From: Klebsiella sp. BIGb0407
Lineage (GTDB): Bacteria > Pseudomonadota > Gammaproteobacteria > Enterobacterales > Enterobacteriaceae
Length of the DNA: 64,000 bases
Reading direction: 5' to 3'
NCBI RefSeq assembly: GCF_024807845.1
Contig: NZ_JANUEQ010000001.1
Span: 898,900 to 962,899 of the forward strand
Shown here: one piece after another, positions 8,897 to 17,561 of the stretch
How the letters are laid out: the number at the start of each line of letters is the position of its first letter
How positions within the stretch are numbered: position 1 is the stretch's first letter
Program-made: the position numbers and the translations under genes
The notes under the pieces: model-generated
The model's database searches: none
Told to the model about the DNA's origin: nothing
What the model saw: only the letters and a program-made list of their open reading frames with translations

Positions 8897-8928
8897 AGCC
8901 TGAGATAACGGACAGGATATCTCAGGCT
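8897..8928. repeat. Perfect 11-bp inverted repeat
   Basis: AGCCTGAGATA (8897-8907) pairs with TATCTCAGGCT (8918-8928) around a 10-base loop. No T tract follows, so it is not a classic intrinsic terminator in either direction; it may be a relic of a lost gene's end. Confidence 0.55.
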
Positions 8929-9159
8929 AATGAGTAGCAGATAATTTAACGGGTCTGGACTGACGTCTCGAATGATTCGTCGCTTATCACCATACTTATA
9001 ATTTTACACTCAACAGTCAAGTTACTTTCAATGATTCTGGCAAAAATTAATCATTCTTCACATTATTAATTTTCACTTATTTATTATCTGATAGTTATCT
9101 ATTCAATTGCTAAATAATTTGGTGATATCAGCAGCCAATAAAATTACGGAACAATAGCC

Positions 9160-9175
9160 GTTAACTGATAGTAAT
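9160..9175 (+). repeat. Shared upstream element of ART paralogue 1
   Basis: GTTAACTGATAGTAAT lies 67 bases before the start codon. Close versions stand 67-70 bases before all four paralogues, so each gene was duplicated with its own leader. Function (operator, promoter part or mRNA leader) is unknown. Confidence 0.55.
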
Positions 9176-9226
9176 ACAGGCTCAGTTATTATTTTATAAC
9201 CTCCTCTCATTAAAAAGGAATTCACT

Positions 9227-11851
9227 ATGCCAGTATCATCAATACAACACAGAGCATCATCCGGGGTTTATCAAAATAAGCAGCATGATAATATCAATAA
9301 TAATACAAATCCGGTTCATAAATTAATATCAAATCACTCAGCCCTCCCGGATGAAATAATCCATTTTGGAAAAAACATTTGCAGAATAATTAACTCTTCT
9401 GAAAAACAACCTGCGTTATCCTCTCTGCACAGAACCCAATCACCGAGTGTAATCGTTCCGGCACTATTACTCCTCAGTCAGATCAGGCTTACCGGTGGCC
9501 CGTCTGATAGACCTTCTTTTATATCTGACAGAGATAACTCTCTTCTCTCTTCTGAAAATAGAATTTATTCGGATAACCGCGATAATGGTTTTAACGCCCT
9601 GCTTAATCCTGTCGTTAATGCATTATATAAAACGGGTGAGATGATCTCTCGATATGATCCACTAAAATTCCCCTGCGCTGATGCAACATCTTTATCTGCA
9701 AAGACTACAGGATCGGAAACAACGCCAGATAGACATTTTTTATCTGAACATCTGACTAAAAAGATAAATGAACTGATGTCCACTATCTCCGATGGTAAAC
9801 AAACAGAAGTAATAAAAAAAATGATTGATGAATTAAATAATATAACGATTGAAGCAGAAAAGGAGTTTCCTTCAAGTCGTTCAGGACATAAAAGTATCGA
9901 GAATCTAATTTACTTAATAGATAAATCAAAACATACTATAGATAGTTTTGAAATAAAACATAGTCAAGATACACTCTGTGATACGCTTCGCTTACAAATA
10001 AAGGATTATGTTAAAATAGCAAGTAATATGTGCGGTGAGATAAGTAAATTCAAATGGAGAAATTATCTTGAGGCGCAGCTGCCACTCACTTTTACTCCAG
10101 ATGCAAGAGGAGATTCCTTCCCATCAGTGGAAAGTCAGATTGCAGGTAATCTTGTCAAAAATGTTTTTGGATTCAATGATGAACAGGGGAATACTAGCGT
10201 ATATGGCTCTCGCTATGATGCATATAGCTCCCTGCTGACAATTTTATTAGCCGAAAAAAAAATTAATAGTATCAATTTTCTTCCTGATGGAGGAGACCAA
10301 GATGCTGAAAATATCCGTCTGGTAAATCTACTTCTTCGTGATTTAGAAATTAATATAAATAATAAGGGTTCGAATTATCTTTTAAAAGCAGCAAAAATAT
10401 TTTTTGATTCATATCATAAGGCTCTTCGCAGAGACCACAAGCTATCAGCTGAAGAAGTAGAAGATAAAATCATATTGTCTGATAGTGACAAAGAACAACT
10501 GCATATACTGAGACATACTCTCAGGCAACCAATAGAGATTAACTATAATCAATACCCTGACAGCCCAAGATTTGTTAAGTTACTTGAATTATTTGTTACT
10601 ATACAGTGTATAACAGAGGCAATGCATCGGAATCATCTCCCCGAAGGAAGAAGAGATGGCAGTGACCATCATTATAACCCAAGAATTGATACTCACAATA
10701 TACGAAGTTACCTGCAGTGTAAAAGTGTAGCAAATTTAGAACTAATCTATAATGAAAGCAATCATGAATTACAAATAGTTCCGACCAGTGGAAGAAGCCA
10801 TCATGTTATAAACAACAACGTAATGATGGGAAATATCCTCAAAGAAAATAAAAAAATAGATAAAATAAAATTCAAGCCAATCACATCATTAAGACATGTA
10901 AAAAATCACTCGTCTCTATCTACAGAATTCGAAGAACTAATAACACCAAAAATGTACTTGGATAATAAAGAACAATACGCATTCTCTATACCTAACGCAT
11001 TGGGTTTAATAACTGATGGTAATAGTTTTGACATTCATGAATATGTAGAATTTAACCACGAATTCATTAAAATAAAACACATTCCATACCCTCCATTCGT
11101 TAATAACAGATATGTCATTGAGGGGGATAATAATTTGTATTTAAGGTATAGAAAAGATGAAAAACTCCATCCAGAAACACATAATGAACGACTTAATGTT
11201 GATAAGATAGTAGATTTTATAGAAATAAAATCTAACGTTGAACCACTAACCTTAGATGAGCGATATGCATTGCGTACATATAATCGCACTACCTACAATA
11301 ATATCCACAATATCATGCCACGTGACAAAGATGAACTCATAATAAGTGACATAGATGAATTCATAATAAAAGGGATGCCAGAAAACTATTCCCCCCCTGA
11401 ATTAAGAAAGTCCATGGCAAAAATCATCGATAATATTGAACATGCCCTACCCAGAACGAAGCCTTATAACGGAACCGTTTATAAACACACTATTATAAGC
11501 AAAGAAAAATTTAATAGTCTAAAGAAAGATCAGCTACTCACCAGCAAAACATTTTTATCTTTCACAAAAGATAATACGATACCAATATATTTGCTCAAGA
11601 AACATATAGCCTCTCACAACCTTACTGATACTCACACTCCAATACAATATACATTTAATATCAAAAAATCGGGTCACTCTCTGGAATGGTATACTGAGAA
11701 ATTTTATGACGGTGATGTCTTTATAGAAAGCAATAAAATATTTAGAATTAAAAATATTGACTCACTAGAAGTGACTGCTGACGAAATAAATAGTTCAATC
11801 TTAAGTGATGAAGAAAAATCTCTCGCCAAAAATATTGATTATGAACTTTAA
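9227..11851 (+). CDS. Large effector-like protein with degenerate C-terminal ADP-ribosyltransferase domain (paralogue 1 of 4)
   Basis: An 874-residue protein, no Sec signal or membrane span. Residues 1-17 (MPVSSIQHRASSGVYQN) are nearly shared by all four copies; a hydrophobic VIVPALLLLSQIRL lies at 75-88, a Lys/Glu-rich helical middle follows, and a strand-rich segment with NNRYVIEG at about 610-650. From about 670 the ART fold is readable: ERYALRTYNR, the strand holding the NAD-binding residue, FLSFTK and the ExE loop. Key residues are changed: Arg is Lys753 (TVYKH), and ExE is Asp828-Gly-Asp830. Ser778 is kept. Catalysis is therefore doubtful; it may be a pseudo-enzyme or have another target. 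Its own AAAAAGGAATT ribosome-binding site and upstream element are present. Strongly AT-rich, suggesting transfer. Confidence 0.8.
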   Translation: MPVSSIQHRASSGVYQNKQHDNINNNTNPVHKLISNHSALPDEIIHFGKNICRIINSSEKQPALSSLHRTQSPSVIVPALLLLSQIRLTGGPSDRPSFISDRDNSLLSSENRIYSDNRDNGFNALLNPVVNALYKTGEMISRYDPLKFPCADATSLSAKTTGSETTPDRHFLSEHLTKKINELMSTISDGKQTEVIKKMIDELNNITIEAEKEFPSSRSGHKSIENLIYLIDKSKHTIDSFEIKHSQDTLCDTLRLQIKDYVKIASNMCGEISKFKWRNYLEAQLPLTFTPDARGDSFPSVESQIAGNLVKNVFGFNDEQGNTSVYGSRYDAYSSLLTILLAEKKINSINFLPDGGDQDAENIRLVNLLLRDLEININNKGSNYLLKAAKIFFDSYHKALRRDHKLSAEEVEDKIILSDSDKEQLHILRHTLRQPIEINYNQYPDSPRFVKLLELFVTIQCITEAMHRNHLPEGRRDGSDHHYNPRIDTHNIRSYLQCKSVANLELIYNESNHELQIVPTSGRSHHVINNNVMMGNILKENKKIDKIKFKPITSLRHVKNHSSLSTEFEELITPKMYLDNKEQYAFSIPNALGLITDGNSFDIHEYVEFNHEFIKIKHIPYPPFVNNRYVIEGDNNLYLRYRKDEKLHPETHNERLNVDKIVDFIEIKSNVEPLTLDERYALRTYNRTTYNNIHNIMPRDKDELIISDIDEFIIKGMPENYSPPELRKSMAKIIDNIEHALPRTKPYNGTVYKHTIISKEKFNSLKKDQLLTSKTFLSFTKDNTIPIYLLKKHIASHNLTDTHTPIQYTFNIKKSGHSLEWYTEKFYDGDVFIESNKIFRIKNIDSLEVTADEINSSILSDEEKSLAKNIDYEL

Positions 11852-11985
11852 CCGTCAGAAGATGGAGGCTGCCAGGATATTTTAACAAAAATGTTATGTG
11901 TTCACTGGTTTAATCATTTTCTGTTAGCCTCTATTAATTAAATTCTATTGACATCAGTAGCCCATGATTTTTCTGAGTAATAGCA

Positions 11986-12001
11986 GTTAACTGAAAGTCA
12001 T
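11986..12001 (+). repeat. Shared upstream element of ART paralogue 2
   Basis: GTTAACTGAAAGTCAT, 70 bases before the start codon, matching the element before copies 1, 3 and 4. A TTGACA hexamer occurs at 11948-11953, but no well-spaced -10 box accompanies it. Confidence 0.55.
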
Positions 12002-12055
12002 TCAAACGAAAACATCTTTTTATTAAGTCTCTTTACTTTTAAAAAGGAATTAACT

Positions 12056-14701
12056 ATGCCTGTATCACCAACTCAGCACAGAGCTTCATCCGGGGTTTAT
12101 CAAAATAAGCAGTATGATAATATCAAAAGTAATACCTCTGAAGTTAAGCATATAATATCAAATCATTCAGCGATTCCGGATGAAATATGTCATTTTGGAA
12201 AATATGTTAACCAGGCAATGAACTCTTATAAACAGCGGTACGTGCTGACGCCTCAACATAGAGTCTCATCACAGAATGTAATCGTTCCAGCACTGCTACT
12301 TCTCAGTCAGATCAGGCTTACTGGTCACCAATCTGACAACTCTTCTTTTATATCTGATAGAGGCATATCACTTCTTTCTTCTGAAAATAAAGTCTATTCG
12401 GATAGCAGCGATAATAGTTTTAACACCCTTCTTAATCCTGTCGTAAACGCATTGTATAAAACAGGTGAAATAATATCCCGATATGACCCACTAAGATTTC
12501 CAGGCGCTGACGCTGCATCTACATCTGCAACGCCCCTGGAGCCGATAACAATTCATGATAAATATTTTTTATCTGAAAACTTGGCTAAAAAGGTAAACGA
12601 AATTCTTTCCACCATCACCAATAATAAAGAGTCAACAGCAATCAGTAAAATGATTAGTGAATTAAATAACATGACAACTAAAGCAGAAGAAAAATTCCCT
12701 TCAAATCCATCAGGGCACAAAAACATCCATCATCTTATTTTCTTAATAGAGGAGTCAAAATATATTATAGATAAACTTGAGATAAAATATGGACAAGAAG
12801 CTCTCTGTGAAACGCTTAGATTTCAGAGAGAATATTATATTGAAATGGCAGATAGCATATCAGATGCTGAGAGTCAGTGTACCTTTCAATATTATCGGGA
12901 GGGGACACCCCGGACATATCTTGCTATGGAAAGAAGAACCGGTAACTATCCGTCATTCGGAAGTCATATTGCAGATAATCTTGTTCATAGTGTTTTTGGG
13001 TTTGGTGACACGCAAAGGAAGACTAACGTATATAGTTTTCAACATTATGCATATAAAGCCCTGTTGACAAATTTATTAGCCGAAAAAAAAATCTCTCATA
13101 TAGATGACCTTCCCGAACACTGGGACAAAAATGATGAAGATATCCGTCTGGTAAATATACTTCTTCGGGATGTAGAACTCAATTTAAATAATCAGGGATG
13201 GCGGTATCTTTTAAAACCAGCAAAGATGTGTAGTGAATTCTATCACGATGCACTTGGCAACGACAAATCGCTATCAGCTGAAGAAAGAAATGAAAAAATC
13301 TTTAAATCTATTTCCCTCAGTCAACAATTCTCTTTACTGATAAGAAAACTCGAGAAACCAATTGAAATCAAATTTAATCAACGGCCTGATAATCCAAGAT
13401 TTTTAAAGTTACTTGATTTGCTTGCCACGATACAGTGTATTACGGAAGTAATGCACTTCGCCCATGCCCCCATAATAATAAATGATATCTGCGGTAGTTA
13501 TCGATCACGAGAACATTATTCAAGTAACATGCCGATTTTTATAAAATCAGATTACGAAGATTATCATCATAAACCAACTGATATTAATCCCATACGTAGT
13601 TATCAGCAGTGTAAAAATGCCAAAAACTTGAAAGCTGAATATAATAGTACCACTCATGAATTAATCATAACGCCAACGAGTGGAAGAAGCAAAAATATTA
13701 AAGAAAATAATTTGGAAATGGAGAAAATCATCAAAGAAAATAAAATAATTAACAAAATAAAATTCATACCAACTCCATCATTAAAGAGTATAAAAAACCA
13801 TTCTTCTATATCCGAGAAGGTTAACTCACTGATAACTTCAGAGATGTATGTGAAAAGCAAAGATAATTACACTTTCTCCGAACCTGATAGATTCGGTTTA
13901 ATACATGACGATTCTGGAAACAAATATTTAAAAATCGATGAAGGAATCGTCAGGATACAACATATAGCATATCCCCCTGAGATTAATAATAGATATGTTG
14001 TGGAAGATAAGGGAAATAACAATTTGTATTTAAGATATCGAAATGATGAGAGATTCCACCCAGAAGATGTTACTGAACAACAGGCTGCCAGTCAGATTAT
14101 AGATTTCGGTGAAATAACATCTGACGTTGAGCCACTCACCTCAGATGAGCGACATGCATTGCGGACATATGGCCGCACCGGCCCCAATGACATCAACAAT
14201 TTCATAATTAAAGGAGTTGAAAAAAACTCAACAACATCCATGATAAAAACTATCGATGATATTCAACATGCCTTGGATAAAATAACGCCTTATAAAGGAG
14301 TTGTCTATAAATATATTATAATGAATGCCGAGAAATTTAACAGTTTGAAGAACGACCAGCTACTCACCAGTACAATATTTTTATCTTGTACAAAAAATAT
14401 CAAAGTGGCAAATAGAGAACTTAAAGCGCTTAGCCTTTCGCCCAACCTTGCCAATCCTTTAAATGATTCAGATATCTTAAACATAATAAAATGTGAATTT
14501 AATATCATAAAATCAGGGCACTCCTTAGAGTGGTATACAGAAAACTTTCATGATGAAGAGGTTTTGATTGAAAGGAATAAATATTTTAAAATTAAAGATT
14601 TCTGTTCAGATGATAGAAAGATAGTTCTTGACGAAATAGGTAGTTCGCTCTTAAGCAATGAAGAAAAAGCTCTCGCCAAAAATATAGATTTTGACATTTA
14701 A
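12056..14701 (+). CDS. Large effector-like protein with altered C-terminal ADP-ribosyltransferase domain (paralogue 2 of 4)
   Basis: An 881-residue paralogue with the same order of parts: N-terminal MPVSPTQHRASSGVYQNK, conserved LPDEI-like and VIVPALLLLSQIRL blocks, helical middle (LLAEKKISHIDDLPEHW), strand-rich NNRYVVED module near 640, and the ART region from about 690 (RHALRTYGRTGPNDINNF). The NAD-binding Arg is replaced by Lys752 (VVYKY), the serine strand reads FLSCTK with Ser777 kept, and the ExE loop is Asp833-Glu-Glu835: the catalytic Glu remains but the first Glu is Asp. The stretch between Ser strand and ExE is longer than in copy 4. Probably impaired in NAD binding. It starts 204 bases after copy 1, with no gene between. 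Confidence 0.8.
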   Translation: MPVSPTQHRASSGVYQNKQYDNIKSNTSEVKHIISNHSAIPDEICHFGKYVNQAMNSYKQRYVLTPQHRVSSQNVIVPALLLLSQIRLTGHQSDNSSFISDRGISLLSSENKVYSDSSDNSFNTLLNPVVNALYKTGEIISRYDPLRFPGADAASTSATPLEPITIHDKYFLSENLAKKVNEILSTITNNKESTAISKMISELNNMTTKAEEKFPSNPSGHKNIHHLIFLIEESKYIIDKLEIKYGQEALCETLRFQREYYIEMADSISDAESQCTFQYYREGTPRTYLAMERRTGNYPSFGSHIADNLVHSVFGFGDTQRKTNVYSFQHYAYKALLTNLLAEKKISHIDDLPEHWDKNDEDIRLVNILLRDVELNLNNQGWRYLLKPAKMCSEFYHDALGNDKSLSAEERNEKIFKSISLSQQFSLLIRKLEKPIEIKFNQRPDNPRFLKLLDLLATIQCITEVMHFAHAPIIINDICGSYRSREHYSSNMPIFIKSDYEDYHHKPTDINPIRSYQQCKNAKNLKAEYNSTTHELIITPTSGRSKNIKENNLEMEKIIKENKIINKIKFIPTPSLKSIKNHSSISEKVNSLITSEMYVKSKDNYTFSEPDRFGLIHDDSGNKYLKIDEGIVRIQHIAYPPEINNRYVVEDKGNNNLYLRYRNDERFHPEDVTEQQAASQIIDFGEITSDVEPLTSDERHALRTYGRTGPNDINNFIIKGVEKNSTTSMIKTIDDIQHALDKITPYKGVVYKYIIMNAEKFNSLKNDQLLTSTIFLSCTKNIKVANRELKALSLSPNLANPLNDSDILNIIKCEFNIIKSGHSLEWYTENFHDEEVLIERNKYFKIKDFCSDDRKIVLDEIGSSLLSNEEKALAKNIDFDI

Positions 14702-14779
14702 CCATCAGAACATGGTGGCCCGTATAATGTTTTAATATGAAATCGATATTGGTAGTTAAAATACCTCTGAGAAACAATA

Positions 14780-14795
14780 GTTAACTGATTAATAT
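14780..14795 (+). repeat. Shared upstream element of ART paralogue 3
   Basis: GTTAACTGATTAATAT, 70 bases before the ATG at 14850. The match in position to copies 1, 2 and 4 supports ATG 14850 as the true start and not the upstream in-frame codon at 14802. Confidence 0.55.
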
Positions 14796-14849
14796 CCAGA
14801 CGTGATTTTATTGTTATTAAACGCCTTCATACTAAAAAAGGAATTAACC

Positions 14850-17345
14850 ATGCCAGTCTCAGCATCACAGCACAGAATAATCTCTGGATCTTACCAGAAT
14901 AAACTTCATGCCAGTATCAATAGCAACACCTCTTCAGTTCAGAGCAGAGGCCTAACCCAGTCTACTCTTCCGGATGAAATATATCGCTTCGGAAAAAATA
15001 TTAGCAGAATAATTAACTCTTATGAAAAACAGCATGACTTGTCATCTCAGGATCAAGTTTCATCACCGAGTATCGTCGTTCCAGTGTTACTACTTCTCAG
15101 CCAGATCAAGCTTACCTGTAAACCATCATTTATCTCTGACGGAAAACTATCTCTTCCTTTTACCGATAATATAAATCGTCAAAATAACAGAAACAATCAC
15201 TCTAACACCCTCCTCGATCCTGTGTTAAATATACTATATAAAACAGAGGGGTTTATCTCACAATACGACCCACTGATATTTCCAGGCGCTAGCGTCGAAT
15301 CTTTATCTGTAGCCACTCCAGAATCAGTAATAATTAAGGACAACCCATTTTTCTCCAAAGAAATTTTCCAAAAAGTCACTGAACTCATATCCAGTCTAAG
15401 TAATGATAAAGAATCAATAGCAATAAAAGAAATGATAAATGAATTAAACAGCATTACCGTTAAAGCAAAAAAAGAATCCCCATATAATTCCAACACGGAT
15501 AATAAAATAAATTATTTAATTTCATTAATAGATGAATCAAAAAATATCATAGATAAATTTGAGATAAAGTACGGACAAGAAAACATCTGCAAAATGCTGA
15601 GTTCACAGAGGGAATATTATATTGAAATGGCACATAATATATCTGATATAGAAAGCCAATCAATATTTTACCGATATATTGAATCACTACCTCCGCTGAT
15701 TTTTACTCCGGACTCGAGAGGCGATCCTTATCCATCAGTCCAGAGTCAGATTGCTGACCGTCTTGTCAGAAGTGTATTTGGATTTGAACATATTCTGGAG
15801 AATATCATTGAATATGGTTCTCATTATGAGGCATATAAATCCTTGCTGATATGCTTATTAGCCGAGAAAAAAATTGATAGCGTAAATAATCTTCACGCTG
15901 ACTGGGACAAAGGTGATGAAGCTCTCCGCCTGGTGAATCTACTTTTTCGGGATTTAGAATTTAAGCTACAAAATAAAAGAGCGATGTATCTTTTACCATC
16001 AGCAGAGATATTTTACCAGTCATATCGTGAATCACTTTTCAAAGACAGCACGCTATCAACTACAGGCAGGAAACTCCTGCTAAAGGATGCCGACAGAAAT
16101 AGATTACTTTTCCTGAGAGAACATCTTAAGAAACCTATAAATATAGAATACAATCAAAAACCTGATGGCATGAGATTTATTAAACTACTTGATTTACTTG
16201 TAACAATACAGTGTATAACGGAAGTCATGTATGACAGTCACCTGCCGGACAGGAGAACAGATAGTCACGATCAGAAATGCAAAAGCACAGAAAATTTAAA
16301 ACTTGAATATAACAGTAACACTCAGGGATTAACTATTCATGCGACGAGTGTAAAAATAGGGAAACTTAAAGAAAATAACGTAAAAATGGCAAAAATTATT
16401 AGTGAAAATAAAATGATAGGAAATATTAAATTCAAACCAATATTATCATTAAGGCGTGTAAAAAATCGTTCTTCTACTTCTAAGGAATTAAAGAACAGAA
16501 TAAGACCAAGTATGTATGCAAACAATATAAAGAGAAACCATATTTGTGGGGTTGACGATATGGGGTTAAGATATGATAACAAGGGCAATACATACTTAAG
16601 AATTAATAAACACTTCATTCAAACAACACACATAACACTCCTTCCAGACATAAATAATAGATATTATATCAAAGCAAATAAAAACAAAAATTTGTATTTA
16701 AGATTCAGAGAGGATGGGAAATTTTATCCAGAAAACATCACTGAGAGACTTAATATTAATAAGATAATTGATTCCGTTGGAATAACCACTAATGAACGAC
16801 ATGCACTGTATACATATGGTCTTGCCGACCATAATGACATCAAAACATTCATTATGGAAGGAATGCCAAAAAATTACCACTCTCCCGAATTAAGGGGGTT
16901 CATAGTAAAAACAATCGATGATATTCAAAATGCTTTGCCTAAGATGCCTCTTTATGAATCAAACGTCTTTAAATCTATTTTTATAGATAAAGAAACATTG
17001 AATAGCCTTAAGAAAAACCAGCTAATCACCAGTAGAATATTTTTATCTTGCGCAAAACGTCCAGAAAAAGCAAGAAAACTCTCTCGCTCGTTAACAAAAC
17101 CTCAGAATACTGATAAGAATCACCACTTGCTGATTAACTTTAATATCAATAAATCGGGCCATTCCATAGAATGGTATACAGAGAAATTTGATGAGGAAGA
17201 AGTTTTGATTGAAAGCAATCAATTTTTTAATATCAGAAAGATCAAGCTAAACTTTTCCGGCGAAAGTCTGGTTATTCTTGACGAAATAGATAGCTCACTT
17301 TTAAGTGAAGAAGATAAAGTTTTAGCCAAAAATATAAATTCTTAA
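14850..17345 (+). CDS. Large effector-like protein with altered C-terminal ADP-ribosyltransferase domain (paralogue 3 of 4)
   Basis: An 831-residue paralogue. Start ATG 14850 gives the shared MPVSASQHRIISGSYQNK and follows AAAAAAGGAATTAACC, the leader seen in all copies; an upstream in-frame start at 14802 would add a hydrophobic tail absent from the others. The middle is conserved (FTPDSRGDPYPSVQSQIA, then LLAEKKIDSVNNL). In the ART region the NAD-binding Arg is Lys708 (NVFKS), the serine strand is FLSCAK (Ser733), and the ExE loop is intact as Glu782-Glu-Glu784 followed by VLIE. So this copy has lost only the Arg. The segment before the ART domain is shorter than in copies 1 and 2. Function unknown; ART-derived pseudo-enzyme is the best reading. 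Confidence 0.8.
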   Translation: MPVSASQHRIISGSYQNKLHASINSNTSSVQSRGLTQSTLPDEIYRFGKNISRIINSYEKQHDLSSQDQVSSPSIVVPVLLLLSQIKLTCKPSFISDGKLSLPFTDNINRQNNRNNHSNTLLDPVLNILYKTEGFISQYDPLIFPGASVESLSVATPESVIIKDNPFFSKEIFQKVTELISSLSNDKESIAIKEMINELNSITVKAKKESPYNSNTDNKINYLISLIDESKNIIDKFEIKYGQENICKMLSSQREYYIEMAHNISDIESQSIFYRYIESLPPLIFTPDSRGDPYPSVQSQIADRLVRSVFGFEHILENIIEYGSHYEAYKSLLICLLAEKKIDSVNNLHADWDKGDEALRLVNLLFRDLEFKLQNKRAMYLLPSAEIFYQSYRESLFKDSTLSTTGRKLLLKDADRNRLLFLREHLKKPINIEYNQKPDGMRFIKLLDLLVTIQCITEVMYDSHLPDRRTDSHDQKCKSTENLKLEYNSNTQGLTIHATSVKIGKLKENNVKMAKIISENKMIGNIKFKPILSLRRVKNRSSTSKELKNRIRPSMYANNIKRNHICGVDDMGLRYDNKGNTYLRINKHFIQTTHITLLPDINNRYYIKANKNKNLYLRFREDGKFYPENITERLNINKIIDSVGITTNERHALYTYGLADHNDIKTFIMEGMPKNYHSPELRGFIVKTIDDIQNALPKMPLYESNVFKSIFIDKETLNSLKKNQLITSRIFLSCAKRPEKARKLSRSLTKPQNTDKNHHLLINFNINKSGHSIEWYTEKFDEEEVLIESNQFFNIRKIKLNFSGESLVILDEIDSSLLSEEDKVLAKNINS

Positions 17346-17492
17346 AGGCTCACGAGTTCAATTTTCTCCTGCTGTTCTCCCGTTGTTTAAAAACAGGCAT
17401 CAAGATATAAAACACCACCACTTTTAAAAACATCCATTCAACATATATAACATTATTATACCAGCAGTTCATATGTTCTCTGAATAAAGGCT

Positions 17493-17508
17493 GGTAGCTG
17501 ATAGTCAT
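17493..17508 (+). repeat. Shared upstream element of ART paralogue 4
   Basis: GGTAGCTGATAGTCAT, 69 bases before the start codon, the most diverged of the four copies of this element in its first half. Confidence 0.5.
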
Positions 17509-17561
17509 CCAATTGAAAATATTTTTTATTACGCCCCATCAGTTTAAAAAAGGAATTAGCT

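Larger units (their letters stand above)
8545..9226. other. AT-rich intergenic region between mqo and the first ART paralogue
   Basis: About 680 bases with no recognised gene. Base composition falls sharply relative to mqo, marking the left edge of the island. A 17-codon open frame (8844-8897, MIYSIRDSLMHQ...) is followed at once by an 11-bp hairpin. The divergent promoters of mqo and ART copy 1 must lie here. No integrase, tRNA or insertion-sequence end was seen. Confidence 0.6.

Noticed and set aside
11852..17561. Immunity genes between ART copies (polymorphic-toxin model)
   Set aside because: The gaps are 150-220 bases with no plausible small gene; each holds only a leader. This does not fit a toxin-immunity array.
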